A stretch of 64,000 bases of DNA from Mucilaginibacter arboris (GCF_009754915.1 NZ_WPIK01000007.1:124001-188000); one strand, 5' to 3'; counted from the stretch's first letter, positions 18,401 to 28,055 are shown. Program-made: numbers and translations. The notes: generated by a model from the sequence alone, not told the origin.

Positions 18401-21400
18401 TTAACCCAACATGAAAATGAAAGTCAATGTAGGCATTATTGTTGTGATTTGCTTTCATTCTTTGAATTACTGATATTTAACCCAACTTGTTTTAGAATTT
18501 AAAGAGCCATTAACTGTTGTGATTTGCTTTCATTCTTTGAATTACTGATATTTAACCCAACAGAAGAAGACATTAGCTGGATGCAGGAACTGTTGTGATT
18601 TGCTTTCATTCTTTGAATTACTGATATTTAACCCAACCTTCCATTTTGTTTCGGTTAACGGCTATCTGTTGTGATTTGCTTTCATTCTTTGAATTACTGA
18701 TATTTAACCCAACTACCTGTGTGTAAGCCTTTTTACTTGTGTGGTTGTGATTTGCTTTCATTCTTTGAATTACTGATATTTAACCCAACTATGGTTTGGG
18801 CATAAAAAAACCTTAACTTGTTGTGATTTGCTTTCATTCTTTGAATTACTGATATTTAACCCAACTACATAGTATTGCCAAAGCCTTATCGGCGTGTTGT
18901 GATTTGCTTTCATTCTTTGAATTACTGATATTTAACCCAACTAACGTAAATAACAAATGAAATCTAGCTGCGTTGTGATTTGCTTTCATTCTTTGAATTA
19001 CTGATATTTAACCCAACTTACTTCGCAGCGGTTAAAGCTTTTCTTCCGTTGTGATTTGCTTTCATTCTTTGAATTACTGATATTTAACCCAACTTCTTTT
19101 GAAGAGTTTCCATACAAATATTGGTTGTGATTTGCTTTCATTCTTTGAATTACTGATATTTAACCCAACAAACAGCACCGATGGGCGCATTGCCTAATGG
19201 TTGTGATTTGCTTTCATTCTTTGAATTACTGATATTTAACCCAACAAAAATCAACAGAAGAACTGCTGGAACGGGTTGTGATTTGCTTTCATTCTTTGAA
19301 TTACTGATATTTAACCCAACGCCGCTCAGGTCTGTAGTTTCCCTGCTGCTGTTGTGATTTGCTTTCATTCTTTGAATTACTGATATTTAACCCAACCCGG
19401 ACAAAAAACTATTGCCGTCATCTGCAGTTGTGATTTGCTTTCATTCTTTGAATTACTGATATTTAACCCAACCCCGAGCAACTTCCACCCTCCGAGCAGT
19501 ATGTTGTGATTTGCTTTCATTCTTTGAATTACTGATATTTAACCCAACATAAGTATTAAATGCAATCAATTGATCTTTGTTGTGATTTGCTTTCATTCTT
19601 TGAATTACTGATATTTAACCCAACAACGGCGGCGGGTTCAGACAACTGGCAGCAGTTGTGATTTGCTTTCATTCTTTGAATTACTGATATTTAACCCAAC
19701 TAATGGAATTAAAAATATCTCAAATTCAATGTTGTGATTTGCTTTCATTCTTTGAATTACTGATATTTAACCCAACTAAACTGGTGCAGCATGCCCATAA
19801 TTAAATGTTGTGATTTGCTTTCATTCTTTGAATTACTGATATTTAACCCAACAATCAATAGCTTAAAAATTGGCGACGAAGTGTTGTGATTTGCTTTCAT
19901 TCTTTGAATTACTGATATTTAACCCAACAAATTACACAACAAAATTAAACGGAATTAAGTTGTGATTTGCTTTCATTCTTTGAATTACTGATATTTAACC
20001 CAACCAATCCCTTTAAACTTATGTTCCTTATCATGTTGTGATTTGCTTTCATTCTTTGAATTACTGATATTTAACCCAACTAAGTGTAATGCGTGTGATT
20101 CTGGTATTGTGTTGTGATTTGCTTTCATTCTTTGAATTACTGATATTTAACCCAACGCTTAAAAAAGTTATCCTATCAATTCCGCGTTGTGATTTGCTTT
20201 CATTCTTTGAATTACTGATATTTAACCCAACAAAACGGTGTGGAATACGACCTGGCAGAGCGTTGTGATTTGCTTTCATTCTTTGAATTACTGATATTTA
20301 ACCCAACGTAATAAACAGCGGCTGGTACGCCAAATTGTTGTGATTTGCTTTCATTCTTTGAATTACTGATATTTAACCCAACGAGCCATTGCCCGATCCA
20401 GATGTTTGTATTGTTGTGATTTGCTTTCATTCTTTGAATTACTGATATTTAACCCAACTCATCCGCCCGCTCCATCTGATAGTATTCGGTTGTGATTTGC
20501 TTTCATTCTTTGAATTACTGATATTTAACCCAACAACGCGTTGTTTATAAGTACTCCGCGTGGTGTTGTGATTTGCTTTCATTCTTTGAATTACTGATAT
20601 TTAACCCAACCTTTACACCTACTATCCAACTTCCGTCCGGTTGTGATTTGCTTTCATTCTTTGAATTACTGATATTTAACCCAACTAAAAAGTTATTTAA
20701 ATTATCGTTGTCTGTGTTGTGATTTGCTTTCATTCTTTGAATTACTGATATTTAACCCAACAAGCACAGATTATTAATCTTTTTGTGTCGGGTTGTGATT
20801 TGCTTTCATTCTTTGAATTACTGATATTTAACCCAACTAATTGCTGTTTAATACCTAATTGCTGTTTGTTGTGATTTGCTTTCATTCTTTGAATTACTGA
20901 TATTTAACCCAACGTTTGTCATTTCCACCAACATATTTAGTCAGTTGTGATTTGCTTTCATTCTTTGAATTACTGATATTTAACCCAACCCGCAAATTTG
21001 GCAAGTATCATCTATATATGTTGTGATTTGCTTTCATTCTTTGAATTACTGATATTTAACCCAACTTACCCTGTAAGTTGGGCATCGGATTTTTAGTTGT
21101 GATTTGCTTTCATTCTTTGAATTACTGATATTTAACCCAACGCACGCTATGCCAACGAGTTAAACAGTATTGTTGTGATTTGCTTTCATTCTTTGAATTA
21201 CTGATATTTAACCCAACCAATTTGCGAAGCAACAGCAGCAATAACATGTTGTGATTTGCTTTCATTCTTTGAATTACTGATATTTAACCCAACTTATGAT
21301 GCTCAACTACCCATGTTGGTGTAGTTGTGATTTGCTTTCATTCTTTGAATTACTGATATTTAACCCAACATGCCGAAAAATATATAATTGGGCTAAAAGG

Positions 21401-21596
21401 TTGTGATTTGCTTTCATTCTTTGAATTACTGATATTTAACCCAACTTTGAGCATTTATAGCCTTCACAGATTCAAGTTGTGATTTGCTTTCATTCTTTGA
21501 ATTACTGATATTTAACCCAACAGATATTAATTATCAATAGCATTTCCATTGTTGTGATTTGCTTTCATTCTTTGAATTACTGATATTTAACCCAAC
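12372..21596 (+). CRISPR. Type II-C CRISPR array, 122 repeats and 121 spacers
   Basis: The repeat is 46 bp, beginning GTTGTGATTTGCTTTC and ending TATTTAACCCAAC. I counted repeat by repeat: one degenerate 45-bp copy (12372-12416), then 121 full copies from 12447, the last ending at 21596. Of 121 spacers, 105 are 30 nt and 16 are 29 nt; the sum equals the 9225-bp span exactly. Full repeats look identical except the copy at 15331, which starts with A instead of G. The plus strand is the crRNA strand because the tracrRNA anti-repeat (28801-28816) is complementary to the 5' end of the plus-strand repeat. The degenerate copy marks the older end, so new spacers probably enter next to cas2. No leader promoter precedes the first repeat; repeat-internal starts or cupin read-through are needed. 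Confidence 0.98.
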
Positions 21597-21857
21597 CTAT
21601 CAGCTTATAAGGAGTTAAATATCAGTAGTTTAATCAAAAAATCAGAAAATAAAAAACTCGGTTGCTTTAGCTTCCGGGGTTTTTATTTTTGTTGTTTTGT
21701 TTTTCTAATGGAAAGGGGTAGCTACTCTTTACTGCTTCTTTTACCTTATAAAATCATTAAACTTTCTTTTTTATCTGTTCTATATTTAAAAATATAAGTG
21801 CAGATTTTTTATTGCTAAAAGAAGTATGGCTGAGCTGGTAATACGAAATGGACCACC
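21597..21857. promoter_or_regulatory. Cas-proximal flank of the array (candidate adaptation leader)
   Basis: This 261-bp AT-rich stretch separates the last repeat from the cas2 stop codon. TTAAATATCAGTA at 21615-21627 is the exact reverse complement of TACTGATATTTAA in the last repeat (21578-21590), so a 13-bp stem with a 24-nt loop can form across the array boundary. It also holds a terminator-like hairpin (21652-21684) and a facing pair of dispersed half-sites (about 21731-21829). No gene is present. Confidence 0.5.
21652..21684. terminator. Bidirectional terminator between array and cas2
   Basis: AAAAACTCGG pairs, with one wobble and a bulge, with CCGGGGTTTTT 12 bases later, giving a GC stem flanked by A and T runs. 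It lies between the plus-strand array and the convergent cas operon and could stop transcription from both. Confidence 0.55.
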
Positions 21858-22187
21858 TTAAAATAGTTCTAATTGTTGTGGCGTGTTTGGCAGGGCTTTT
21901 TCTTCTTTCCCATAAAACAGTTCCATCATCCCGAACTGCTTGTCGGTTATCGTGATAATGCCTACATGCCCTTTGGCAGGCAATGCTTTTTTTATCCGCT
22001 TAATATGTACGTCGGCATTTTCGCGGCTACTGCAATGGCGCAGGTAAATCGAAAACTGGAACATGGCAAAGCCATCTTTCATAATGTCCTTACGAAACTT
22101 ACTGTAAATCTGCCTTTCCTTTTTAGTTTCGGTAGGCAGGTCGAACAATACTAATATCCACAAGATGCGGTATTCATTTAAACGCAT
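21858..22187 (-). CDS. cas2: CRISPR-associated endoribonuclease Cas2
   Basis: Cas2 is the dimeric scaffold of the Cas1-Cas2 integrase that inserts new spacers. The 109 residues open with the ferredoxin-like strand RILWILVLFDLPTETKKERQ, containing the conserved Asp, and continue with FRKDIMKDGFAMFQFSIYLR, as in type II Cas2 proteins. It begins 3 bases after the cas1 stop, so the two are cotranscribed. It is the cas gene nearest the array. Confidence 0.96.
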   Translation of the reverse strand: MRLNEYRILWILVLFDLPTETKKERQIYSKFRKDIMKDGFAMFQFSIYLRHCSSRENADVHIKRIKKALPAKGHVGIITITDKQFGMMELFYGKEEKALPNTPQQLELF

Positions 22188-22190
22188 TCA

Positions 22191-23216
22191 TTAAAAAGGT
22201 AAATCTATATCATCAATTGCTGTTTTATAACCTGTTTCCGCTTCGGCAGCTTTGCTGAAGTCACCCTCGGTAAAGGCTTTATAATTTCGTTTAGCTTCAA
22301 AGTTTCTGATAAAGGGGTAGGCAATCTTCCTGGCCGTCCCTTCATAACACTTGGCAAGCGAAGCCGTAGTGTTTTGCAGGCCAACCATTAAAGGGCTGCG
22401 GCCTTTTTCAAATTCCACGTCAACCGTTGCAATCCCAAGCAATTGTGTTTTAATGGAAGTGCCCAGCTCCAAAAAGTTCTCGCCATTATCAATGATCTTT
22501 AAAACGATCCGGTCAACATAAGGGCGGTAAGGCTCCATAATATCATCGGCCAGGCAATAGGCATTGTATTTGTTGCGGTGATGGATGCCAAGGGTAGGGA
22601 GCAGGCCGGAGCAAACCAGTCCCCTTGCTACAATAGCCCTTAAAATAGCATAACCATAATTTAAAAGGTTGTTGGGCGGATCTCCTTCGCGCCCGCGAAA
22701 GAATTCTATTTTCTTCGGAAACACATTCTTCCAGTAATAAGCTGCTGCCCGGCCTTCGTAATTATCCGGATCGCCTGATTTTACTGATTTTGCCCAGTGC
22801 AGCATATTCTCGTACGCGATACCGCGATCTGCCAATACCGCAGCCTGGTTTAGTATTTTAGCCTGCATAGTTTGCTGCCACAATTGCTTTTTTAAAGGTT
22901 GGGAAGCATCTATCTGATAACGGAAACGCTCGCTTTGAGTATCGTGCCCGTCAATCGGCAGCATCATTCCGGTTGGATGATGCGTATGGTTGCAGGTAAT
23001 GATGGCTGCATTGTTTTCCAGCAATGCAGCCATACAACCATGGGTAATGGTAATTTGCTGATGGTCTAATACCACAATCCCAACATCTTCAACCGGCACT
23101 GTTTTTTTAGATTCCTTTTCGCCTAAAACTTTTAAATGCGGCAGGTCTATTTGTAACTGGCTTTCTTTTAGGCTGAGGTAGGCCGGGTTGCTGAAATGGA
23201 GGGTGCGTTTGATCAT
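22191..23216 (-). CDS. cas1: CRISPR-associated endonuclease/integrase Cas1 (type II)
   Basis: Cas1 is the catalytic subunit of the spacer integrase. The 341-residue protein starts MIKRTLHFSNPAYLS and has the N-terminal beta domain with VEDVGIVVLDHQQITI. The helical catalytic domain carries NLLNYGYAILRAIVARGLVCSG followed by LPTLGIHHRNKYNAYCLADDIMEPYRPYVD, supplying the conserved Glu/His/Asp metal ligands. Length and motifs are those of type II-C. It lies 126 bp downstream of cas9 on the same strand, with a degenerate dispersed half-site in the gap. Confidence 0.97.
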   Translation of the reverse strand: MIKRTLHFSNPAYLSLKESQLQIDLPHLKVLGEKESKKTVPVEDVGIVVLDHQQITITHGCMAALLENNAAIITCNHTHHPTGMMLPIDGHDTQSERFRYQIDASQPLKKQLWQQTMQAKILNQAAVLADRGIAYENMLHWAKSVKSGDPDNYEGRAAAYYWKNVFPKKIEFFRGREGDPPNNLLNYGYAILRAIVARGLVCSGLLPTLGIHHRNKYNAYCLADDIMEPYRPYVDRIVLKIIDNGENFLELGTSIKTQLLGIATVDVEFEKGRSPLMVGLQNTTASLAKCYEGTARKIAYPFIRNFEAKRNYKAFTEGDFSKAAEAETGYKTAIDDIDLPF

Positions 23217-23342
23217 AGAGGTAATTTACATTTAACTTCCAAGTTTGTCAATGCTTTTTTTACGTGTTTAAATTACATCATTTGTGCAGTCCAGAATTTC
23301 AGTTCTAAATTTTAGTCGTAAAAGAAGTGTTTTATTAAAATG

Positions 23343-26300
23343 TTAAATTTGAGTATTAAAAACAGGTTTAATATTTCCTAAACGATCAATAGAAAGTTTT
23401 ATACAAAACTCTTTAATCATTATATCATCAACTGATTTTTCTGTTTTGTTTAAAGCAGAAAACTCTACTTTGTTTACAATTGATGTTGCAATATCATTTC
23501 GTATAAAAAAGCATTGATAAGAGGTTGAACTTGCCATTTTATAAACTCTTTTTACATGCTCTTTATCAAGATTGCTAAAGTTGATGTTTGAAATATGTTC
23601 TCTTTCTTCTTTGGTCGGTACATAAACAAGATCATTCGGAGATAGAAACATTAAAAGTTTTTGTTCATCTACGTTACTTTCTGGCACAGATAATAGTTTT
23701 TGCTTTTGGCGCTCGATTACAATATTTAAAGGAATGGTTTCAAAACTTCGTTTGCCGTTTTCATCTTGGTAAATTGCAAAGAAAAGGTTTGTGCCCTTTG
23801 CAGCCTCAACAAATTTTGTTTTCTTATTGCCTGATTGACCTACTGCAAACTTATTTCCCTTAGTTTCATAAGTTCGTACTTTTAAAATGGGTTGATGAAA
23901 TTTTCCATTGTTTAACACAACAATGTTTTTGTTCATTTCCTCAATTCCTTCAGGCGAAAAAGCAATTTCAGGATTGTCTTTACTGTTTTCGAGGTGTTTC
24001 AATAGAATTTTTTGAATACCAGTATCAGTAATACTTTCAATTCTTGCTTTATTAAAAGTAATGTCAAGGCTTACTCTGGATGCAACATTATCATTTTCCC
24101 AATAGTAAATGCCTACTTTGGAAATATCTTGCCCATATAGCTGATTGTTATTTTCTTTAAAGTGCTTTACTAATTTCTTCTTGTCCAAGCCTTCTGCAAT
24201 TAGTTTTTTTATATATTTTCTTAAAGGCTTATCAATAATATTTTCAGGTGATTCAAAGGTAGTGGATAATGAAACTGGTTTTGTTTTTCTTAATGAAACC
24301 GATCCTGATACTGTATCTTTGTGCAATGGTTTTCTGATTGCCCAACTTTCCCCTTTTTGCTGTTTTAACTTATCTTTTTTTCCGCCCTTTATTATAATGT
24401 CATGCTGATTGACAGTTTTATTAATGATCCGCAAATTTTGTTTAAAACTTACCACAACTTGTTCTAATTTACTTTTTGCTTCGGGGATAAATCCTACCCA
24501 CGGTTGTTTAAATACCCATTTGTAATTTTCAGAAGAACCGTCATTGTATTTTTTATCGCAAAGCGTTTTTCTTAAATTATAACGACCTTGTTGCTTTTGC
24601 TCTATTGATTTATTTTTATCTAAAGCGTTTTGGTTATTTAAGAAGTTGATGTGGCTACGGGTAGCACAAGCTATTACTAATGCATCCATAGCATGGTGGC
24701 GGTGGTCTATCCTTTTCTTTTGGAACCCTCTTTGTAATTCTAATGGAACAGCCGGTAAGTATTTTTGGTATTTTTCATTGTAAACTGTAAAGTGAGTTGT
24801 ATTCGTTATTTGGTTCAGTCTTTCAAAGCGTGGTAAGATCAATTCATTCCAAATAGCATCCATTCCCCAGTCCTGTTTCAGTTTAGTCGTAATTTGTCCA
24901 TTGCTTGCCAATATATTCTTAGAGTTTGCGCCGTCATCATCTTTGTCTGTTCTTACAATATTTGATAAGACCTGCATAATAAACTTGCTGATGTAACGGG
25001 TATCATTCATTTGCCGTTCAATCATTTTTTCAGGAATATCTAATGCTAACAGTTTATTTTTCTTTGTTCGGCTTTTATCGTAGTACTGTTTTACGAAAGA
25101 TGTGTAGGCGTCCTCAGTAAAAACCATAACAGTTTTACCCATACCTACTTCTACAATTTGCCCATAATGATTTTGGATAAATTGTAAAGCAGTTTGACCG
25201 CCTTTTAAAGTATTTACAGCTGCTTCACATATTACTTTATTACTAAAGCTATCATCAAAATACCGGCTTTGAGGAATAATATGTTCTATTTCATAGGCTG
25301 GTGTAAATAGTTTGTTTAATGGGATAATTTCACCTGTATAAGGCGAACGATATTTTTGTTCAAGCCAAAGCTTGTATCGCTGCAACTCAGAACTTGTAGG
25401 TTGTGCTTGTGTGCTGATTTTTTCAATATCCTCAGGTATTTCGATAGCTGCATTTAATACAAAATCCTCATATATCTTCAAAATATCCTGCTGAGTAGGT
25501 GAATAAGGCCGTACATTCTCAACAGAATTATCGTTTAGCATTTCGGCTAATAAAGCTTTAATTCGGAGATTGGTATTTTCGTTTTTAGTTACTTGTTCTG
25601 TGATTCGCTTTCGTTCAACAGCGGGATTTTTCATATCACGGCCTAACTCAATATGAATTTCATCAAAGAAGCCTTCAACTCCATCTCCATAATACTGCCA
25701 AATATCTTTTACAGTTCTAAGTGATTCGGTAATTACCTGTTCTACTATTGGGTTTTTCAAAGAATGTTGTCTAAAAGATTTCAAATATTCTTCTAAGTCG
25801 CTAACAGTTTTCCATTGTCCTAAATCACTTTTTTCCGAATGATGATCATACACTACATATTTAGCCAACCATTCTGGTAATCCCTGAAAATGATTGGTAT
25901 CTGTTAAATTAATAGCTTTATCCCTGACCCTATTTTGTATCGTTTCATCTACTTCCGCATTAATAATTTTTGTAATTCTATCTTTTGTTTTTTCGTATAT
26001 ATTTTCTTCATTCCAATATTTACCCATACGCATTAAGGGTAATAATTTTTTTATTGCCTTTGCTGAGTAAGAACCATAATTACTTGGAAACGGAGGAAAT
26101 TTCTTGAATGCATCATAAAAACTAACTAAATCAAGGCCGTTTTTATGTGCAAAAGATTTCAATGCTTTTTCGTATTCAATTTTATCAGTTACAGAATAGA
26201 TAATATGCCATAATTCTTCTTCCGTTTTTTTAGTTAAAAATCCTTGTGGTACGTCATTTACCTTTTCCAATCTGCTAACTATCATAGAATGGGTTTCATT

Positions 26301-27842
26301 GCAAGGATATTTTTTATCCTCTACATAGTTCCAGCGGTAATTGCTTCCCTTTAATTTAAAATATTTCAATAACGACTGTTGGTCTATTTCTTTTCGTTCA
26401 TTTAAAAAATCGAATAGTGCAGTGAAATCGTCAATAGTCTGCAAATGATTTTCGGTTTCATTAGCATCATTTCCTCTGTTAATAATACGCAAGTTGCTTA
26501 TCCATTGCCATAAGCGAAACTCTTGATACAATGGATGTGATTTTGAAATACACTTTATAGGTTCTGTTTTTTTTACACCTTCGAGTATAAAAGTTCTTGA
26601 CTCTAAGGGGCAATTACTGATAGAGCTTTTTTGACTGCGTAATGGTCTTTGATAGTACAAAATATCTTCTACAATAAGGTGCAGAAAGTCCTTATTTAAT
26701 AAGGTAGATTGATGATGTAAATTGTGCGGATATAACTCTTCTACGCATTGTTGATACAGATTTCTATCTTGCAACGAATTATGCAATTCAATTTGCTTTT
26801 TCAGAATTTGTTCTAACTCGCTCTTGTAAAATTTTCTTTCAATAGTGCGTATAAGTTTACCCTTTATTTTTTGATTAGGCTTTTGTAAAAGCGCATCATA
26901 AACATATTCGCCTACACTTTTATCAGATTTTTCAATGTCATTTTCAGTCTTCTTTTTCAGTAATTGCCAATCATCTTCTTTTGGTAAACGGAAGCTTCTT
27001 TTTTCTTTTCCTTCTTTGTCTTTTTTAATACTGCCATCTTCGTTTAGGTCAGTAGTCACAATAAAATCACGAATCTTATCTTTCCAATCAAACAATGGTA
27101 ATTTGCTTGCACGACGGTAAATCCAGCCATTTTCTAAAATAATATTATACCAGATTTCATTCTTGCCCTTTTGTGGTTCATCTGCGGTTACGTCAACTAT
27201 TTTTAGTGAGTAAAAATCTTCCAGTTTATTCGGCTTATTGTCAGTTTCTTCACCACGTAATTGATAATAGCCACGCTTTTGGTTAAAATGCAAAAGCAAC
27301 CAGGCTAATTCCTCTTTTTCTATCTTTTTGGTTAATGCTTTTTTTCTCAAATAGTAAATTGTCCAATCGTAAGGTATCTTTGCATCTTCACCTTTCTTGT
27401 TTTTTCTGTTCATTAACTCAGGTTGGTGTTTTAGAAAATCTGTAAGCATTTCTTCAAAAGATTCTTTGAAGATGAAATTGCCGTTATCATCGTAAACTAG
27501 TTTAGTTTCTGTTTCTGGTAAAAATTTACCTAAACGGGCATTAAAGTCAATTTTATTAGCATAATGCTGAGGAAGAAATTCAAGTGTATTTAATATTCTG
27601 TGTAGCCTTTCTCTGCGTAATAAATGACGCTCCCTTAATCTTCTCGTACCTCTTAAACGGGTACGTTCAGCCGTCTGTGAAATAGAATTTCCTCTTTCAA
27701 ATTCTCCTAAAATATCTTGAGACATGGGAATAATCCTACTTCCCAAGCCAAGAATTTTCCCTTGTTTATTTTCAAAATCTTGTTTTATCAAAGCCCAGCC
27801 GATCGAGTTAGTCCCAAGGTCAAGTCCTAAAATTTTTTTCAT
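23343..27842 (-). CDS. cas9: Type II-C CRISPR RNA-guided endonuclease Cas9
   Basis: Cas9 cuts DNA matching the spacer, guided by crRNA and tracrRNA. The 1499 residues contain RuvC-I LGLDLGTNSIGW with catalytic D8, the arginine-rich bridge helix (TRLRGTRRLRERHLLRRERL), RuvC-II IHIELGRD with E732, the HNH motif YEIEHIIPQSRYFDDSFSNK with H854, and RuvC-III DHRHHAMDALVIACAT with H1050 and D1053, so both nuclease sites look intact. The C-terminal ~400 residues form the wedge/PAM-interacting part. No csn2 or cas4 accompanies it, which together with the cas9-cas1-cas2 order gives type II-C. A -7 box lies at 27993-28000. The ~150-nt leader contains a repeat-like sequence (27900-27915). Confidence 0.98.
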   Translation of the reverse strand: MKKILGLDLGTNSIGWALIKQDFENKQGKILGLGSRIIPMSQDILGEFERGNSISQTAERTRLRGTRRLRERHLLRRERLHRILNTLEFLPQHYANKIDFNARLGKFLPETETKLVYDDNGNFIFKESFEEMLTDFLKHQPELMNRKNKKGEDAKIPYDWTIYYLRKKALTKKIEKEELAWLLLHFNQKRGYYQLRGEETDNKPNKLEDFYSLKIVDVTADEPQKGKNEIWYNIILENGWIYRRASKLPLFDWKDKIRDFIVTTDLNEDGSIKKDKEGKEKRSFRLPKEDDWQLLKKKTENDIEKSDKSVGEYVYDALLQKPNQKIKGKLIRTIERKFYKSELEQILKKQIELHNSLQDRNLYQQCVEELYPHNLHHQSTLLNKDFLHLIVEDILYYQRPLRSQKSSISNCPLESRTFILEGVKKTEPIKCISKSHPLYQEFRLWQWISNLRIINRGNDANETENHLQTIDDFTALFDFLNERKEIDQQSLLKYFKLKGSNYRWNYVEDKKYPCNETHSMIVSRLEKVNDVPQGFLTKKTEEELWHIIYSVTDKIEYEKALKSFAHKNGLDLVSFYDAFKKFPPFPSNYGSYSAKAIKKLLPLMRMGKYWNEENIYEKTKDRITKIINAEVDETIQNRVRDKAINLTDTNHFQGLPEWLAKYVVYDHHSEKSDLGQWKTVSDLEEYLKSFRQHSLKNPIVEQVITESLRTVKDIWQYYGDGVEGFFDEIHIELGRDMKNPAVERKRITEQVTKNENTNLRIKALLAEMLNDNSVENVRPYSPTQQDILKIYEDFVLNAAIEIPEDIEKISTQAQPTSSELQRYKLWLEQKYRSPYTGEIIPLNKLFTPAYEIEHIIPQSRYFDDSFSNKVICEAAVNTLKGGQTALQFIQNHYGQIVEVGMGKTVMVFTEDAYTSFVKQYYDKSRTKKNKLLALDIPEKMIERQMNDTRYISKFIMQVLSNIVRTDKDDDGANSKNILASNGQITTKLKQDWGMDAIWNELILPRFERLNQITNTTHFTVYNEKYQKYLPAVPLELQRGFQKKRIDHRHHAMDALVIACATRSHINFLNNQNALDKNKSIEQKQQGRYNLRKTLCDKKYNDGSSENYKWVFKQPWVGFIPEAKSKLEQVVVSFKQNLRIINKTVNQHDIIIKGGKKDKLKQQKGESWAIRKPLHKDTVSGSVSLRKTKPVSLSTTFESPENIIDKPLRKYIKKLIAEGLDKKKLVKHFKENNNQLYGQDISKVGIYYWENDNVASRVSLDITFNKARIESITDTGIQKILLKHLENSKDNPEIAFSPEGIEEMNKNIVVLNNGKFHQPILKVRTYETKGNKFAVGQSGNKKTKFVEAAKGTNLFFAIYQDENGKRSFETIPLNIVIERQKQKLLSVPESNVDEQKLLMFLSPNDLVYVPTKEEREHISNINFSNLDKEHVKRVYKMASSTSYQCFFIRNDIATSIVNKVEFSALNKTEKSVDDIMIKEFCIKLSIDRLGNIKPVFNTQI

Positions 27843-27899
27843 AGAAAGGTATCTAAAGGTTTTGTTTTAAAAATAAGAAAAGATGGGGAATTAAAAAGG

Positions 27900-27945
27900 G
27901 AAAGCAAATCACAGCCTACAGTACTGTATATAATGTTCCAAACAT
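27900..27945 (-). promoter_or_regulatory. crRNA-like sequence in the cas9 5' leader
   Basis: On the minus strand, 27915-27900 reads GCTGTGATTTGCTTTC, which matches 15 of the first 16 bases of the CRISPR repeat and could pair with 14 consecutive bases of the tracrRNA anti-repeat. The bases before it (27945-27916) occupy the spacer position. They contain the palindrome TACAGTACTGTA (27918-27929) and the stem AATGTT/AACATT. The last ten pseudo-spacer bases, AGTACTGTAG, recur at 28010-28019 beside the cas9 promoter. Function is inferred only. Confidence 0.5.
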
Positions 27946-27992
27946 TATTTATAGTAATATAGAAATATCCCACCTTTTCTATTTTTTATCCT

Positions 27993-28000
27993 CAAATATA
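27993..28000 (-). promoter_or_regulatory. Candidate cas9 promoter -7 box (TATATTTG)
   Basis: An exact TAnnTTTG match on the minus strand about 150 bases upstream of the cas9 start; the predicted start near 27986 gives a leader that includes the crRNA-like sequence. The -33 element is not obvious. The AGTACTGTAG copy at 28010-28019 sits about where a -33 region would be. Confidence 0.5.
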
Positions 28001-28047
28001 GTTAATATTAGTACTGTAGAAAAATTTGTTTTCTAATTATTTAAACT

Positions 28048-28055
28048 ATATTTGT
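28048..28055 (+). promoter_or_regulatory. Candidate NYN gene promoter (TTTG ... TATATTTG)
   Basis: TATATTTG at 28048-28055 matches the -7 consensus exactly and TTTG at 28026-28029 lies 18 bases upstream, close to the usual -33 spacing. It diverges from the cas9 promoter. The predicted leader contains the stem CCAAAGAT/ATCTATGG (28092-28110), then the anti-repeat that covers the NYN start codon. Confidence 0.55.

Noticed and set aside
12701-20733. Several 60-72-codon minus-strand ORFs beginning MKANHN with GLNISNSKNESKSQ repeats
   Set aside because: They are translations of the reverse strand of the CRISPR repeats; the apparent protein repeat is the DNA repeat.
12493-21550. Self-targeting spacers matching genes in this window
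   Set aside because: None was noticed by eye, but a full comparison of 121 spacers with both strands needs a computed search, so no claim is made.
12372-21596. Reading the array as transcribed from the cas2 side on the minus strand
   Set aside because: Such RNA would have the same sense as the tracrRNA anti-repeat and could not pair with it.
12447-21596. A consensus TAnnTTTG promoter inside each repeat
   Set aside because: Only TATTTAAC near the repeat end comes close; TTTG lies 22 bases upstream of it, but the -7 match is too weak to annotate.
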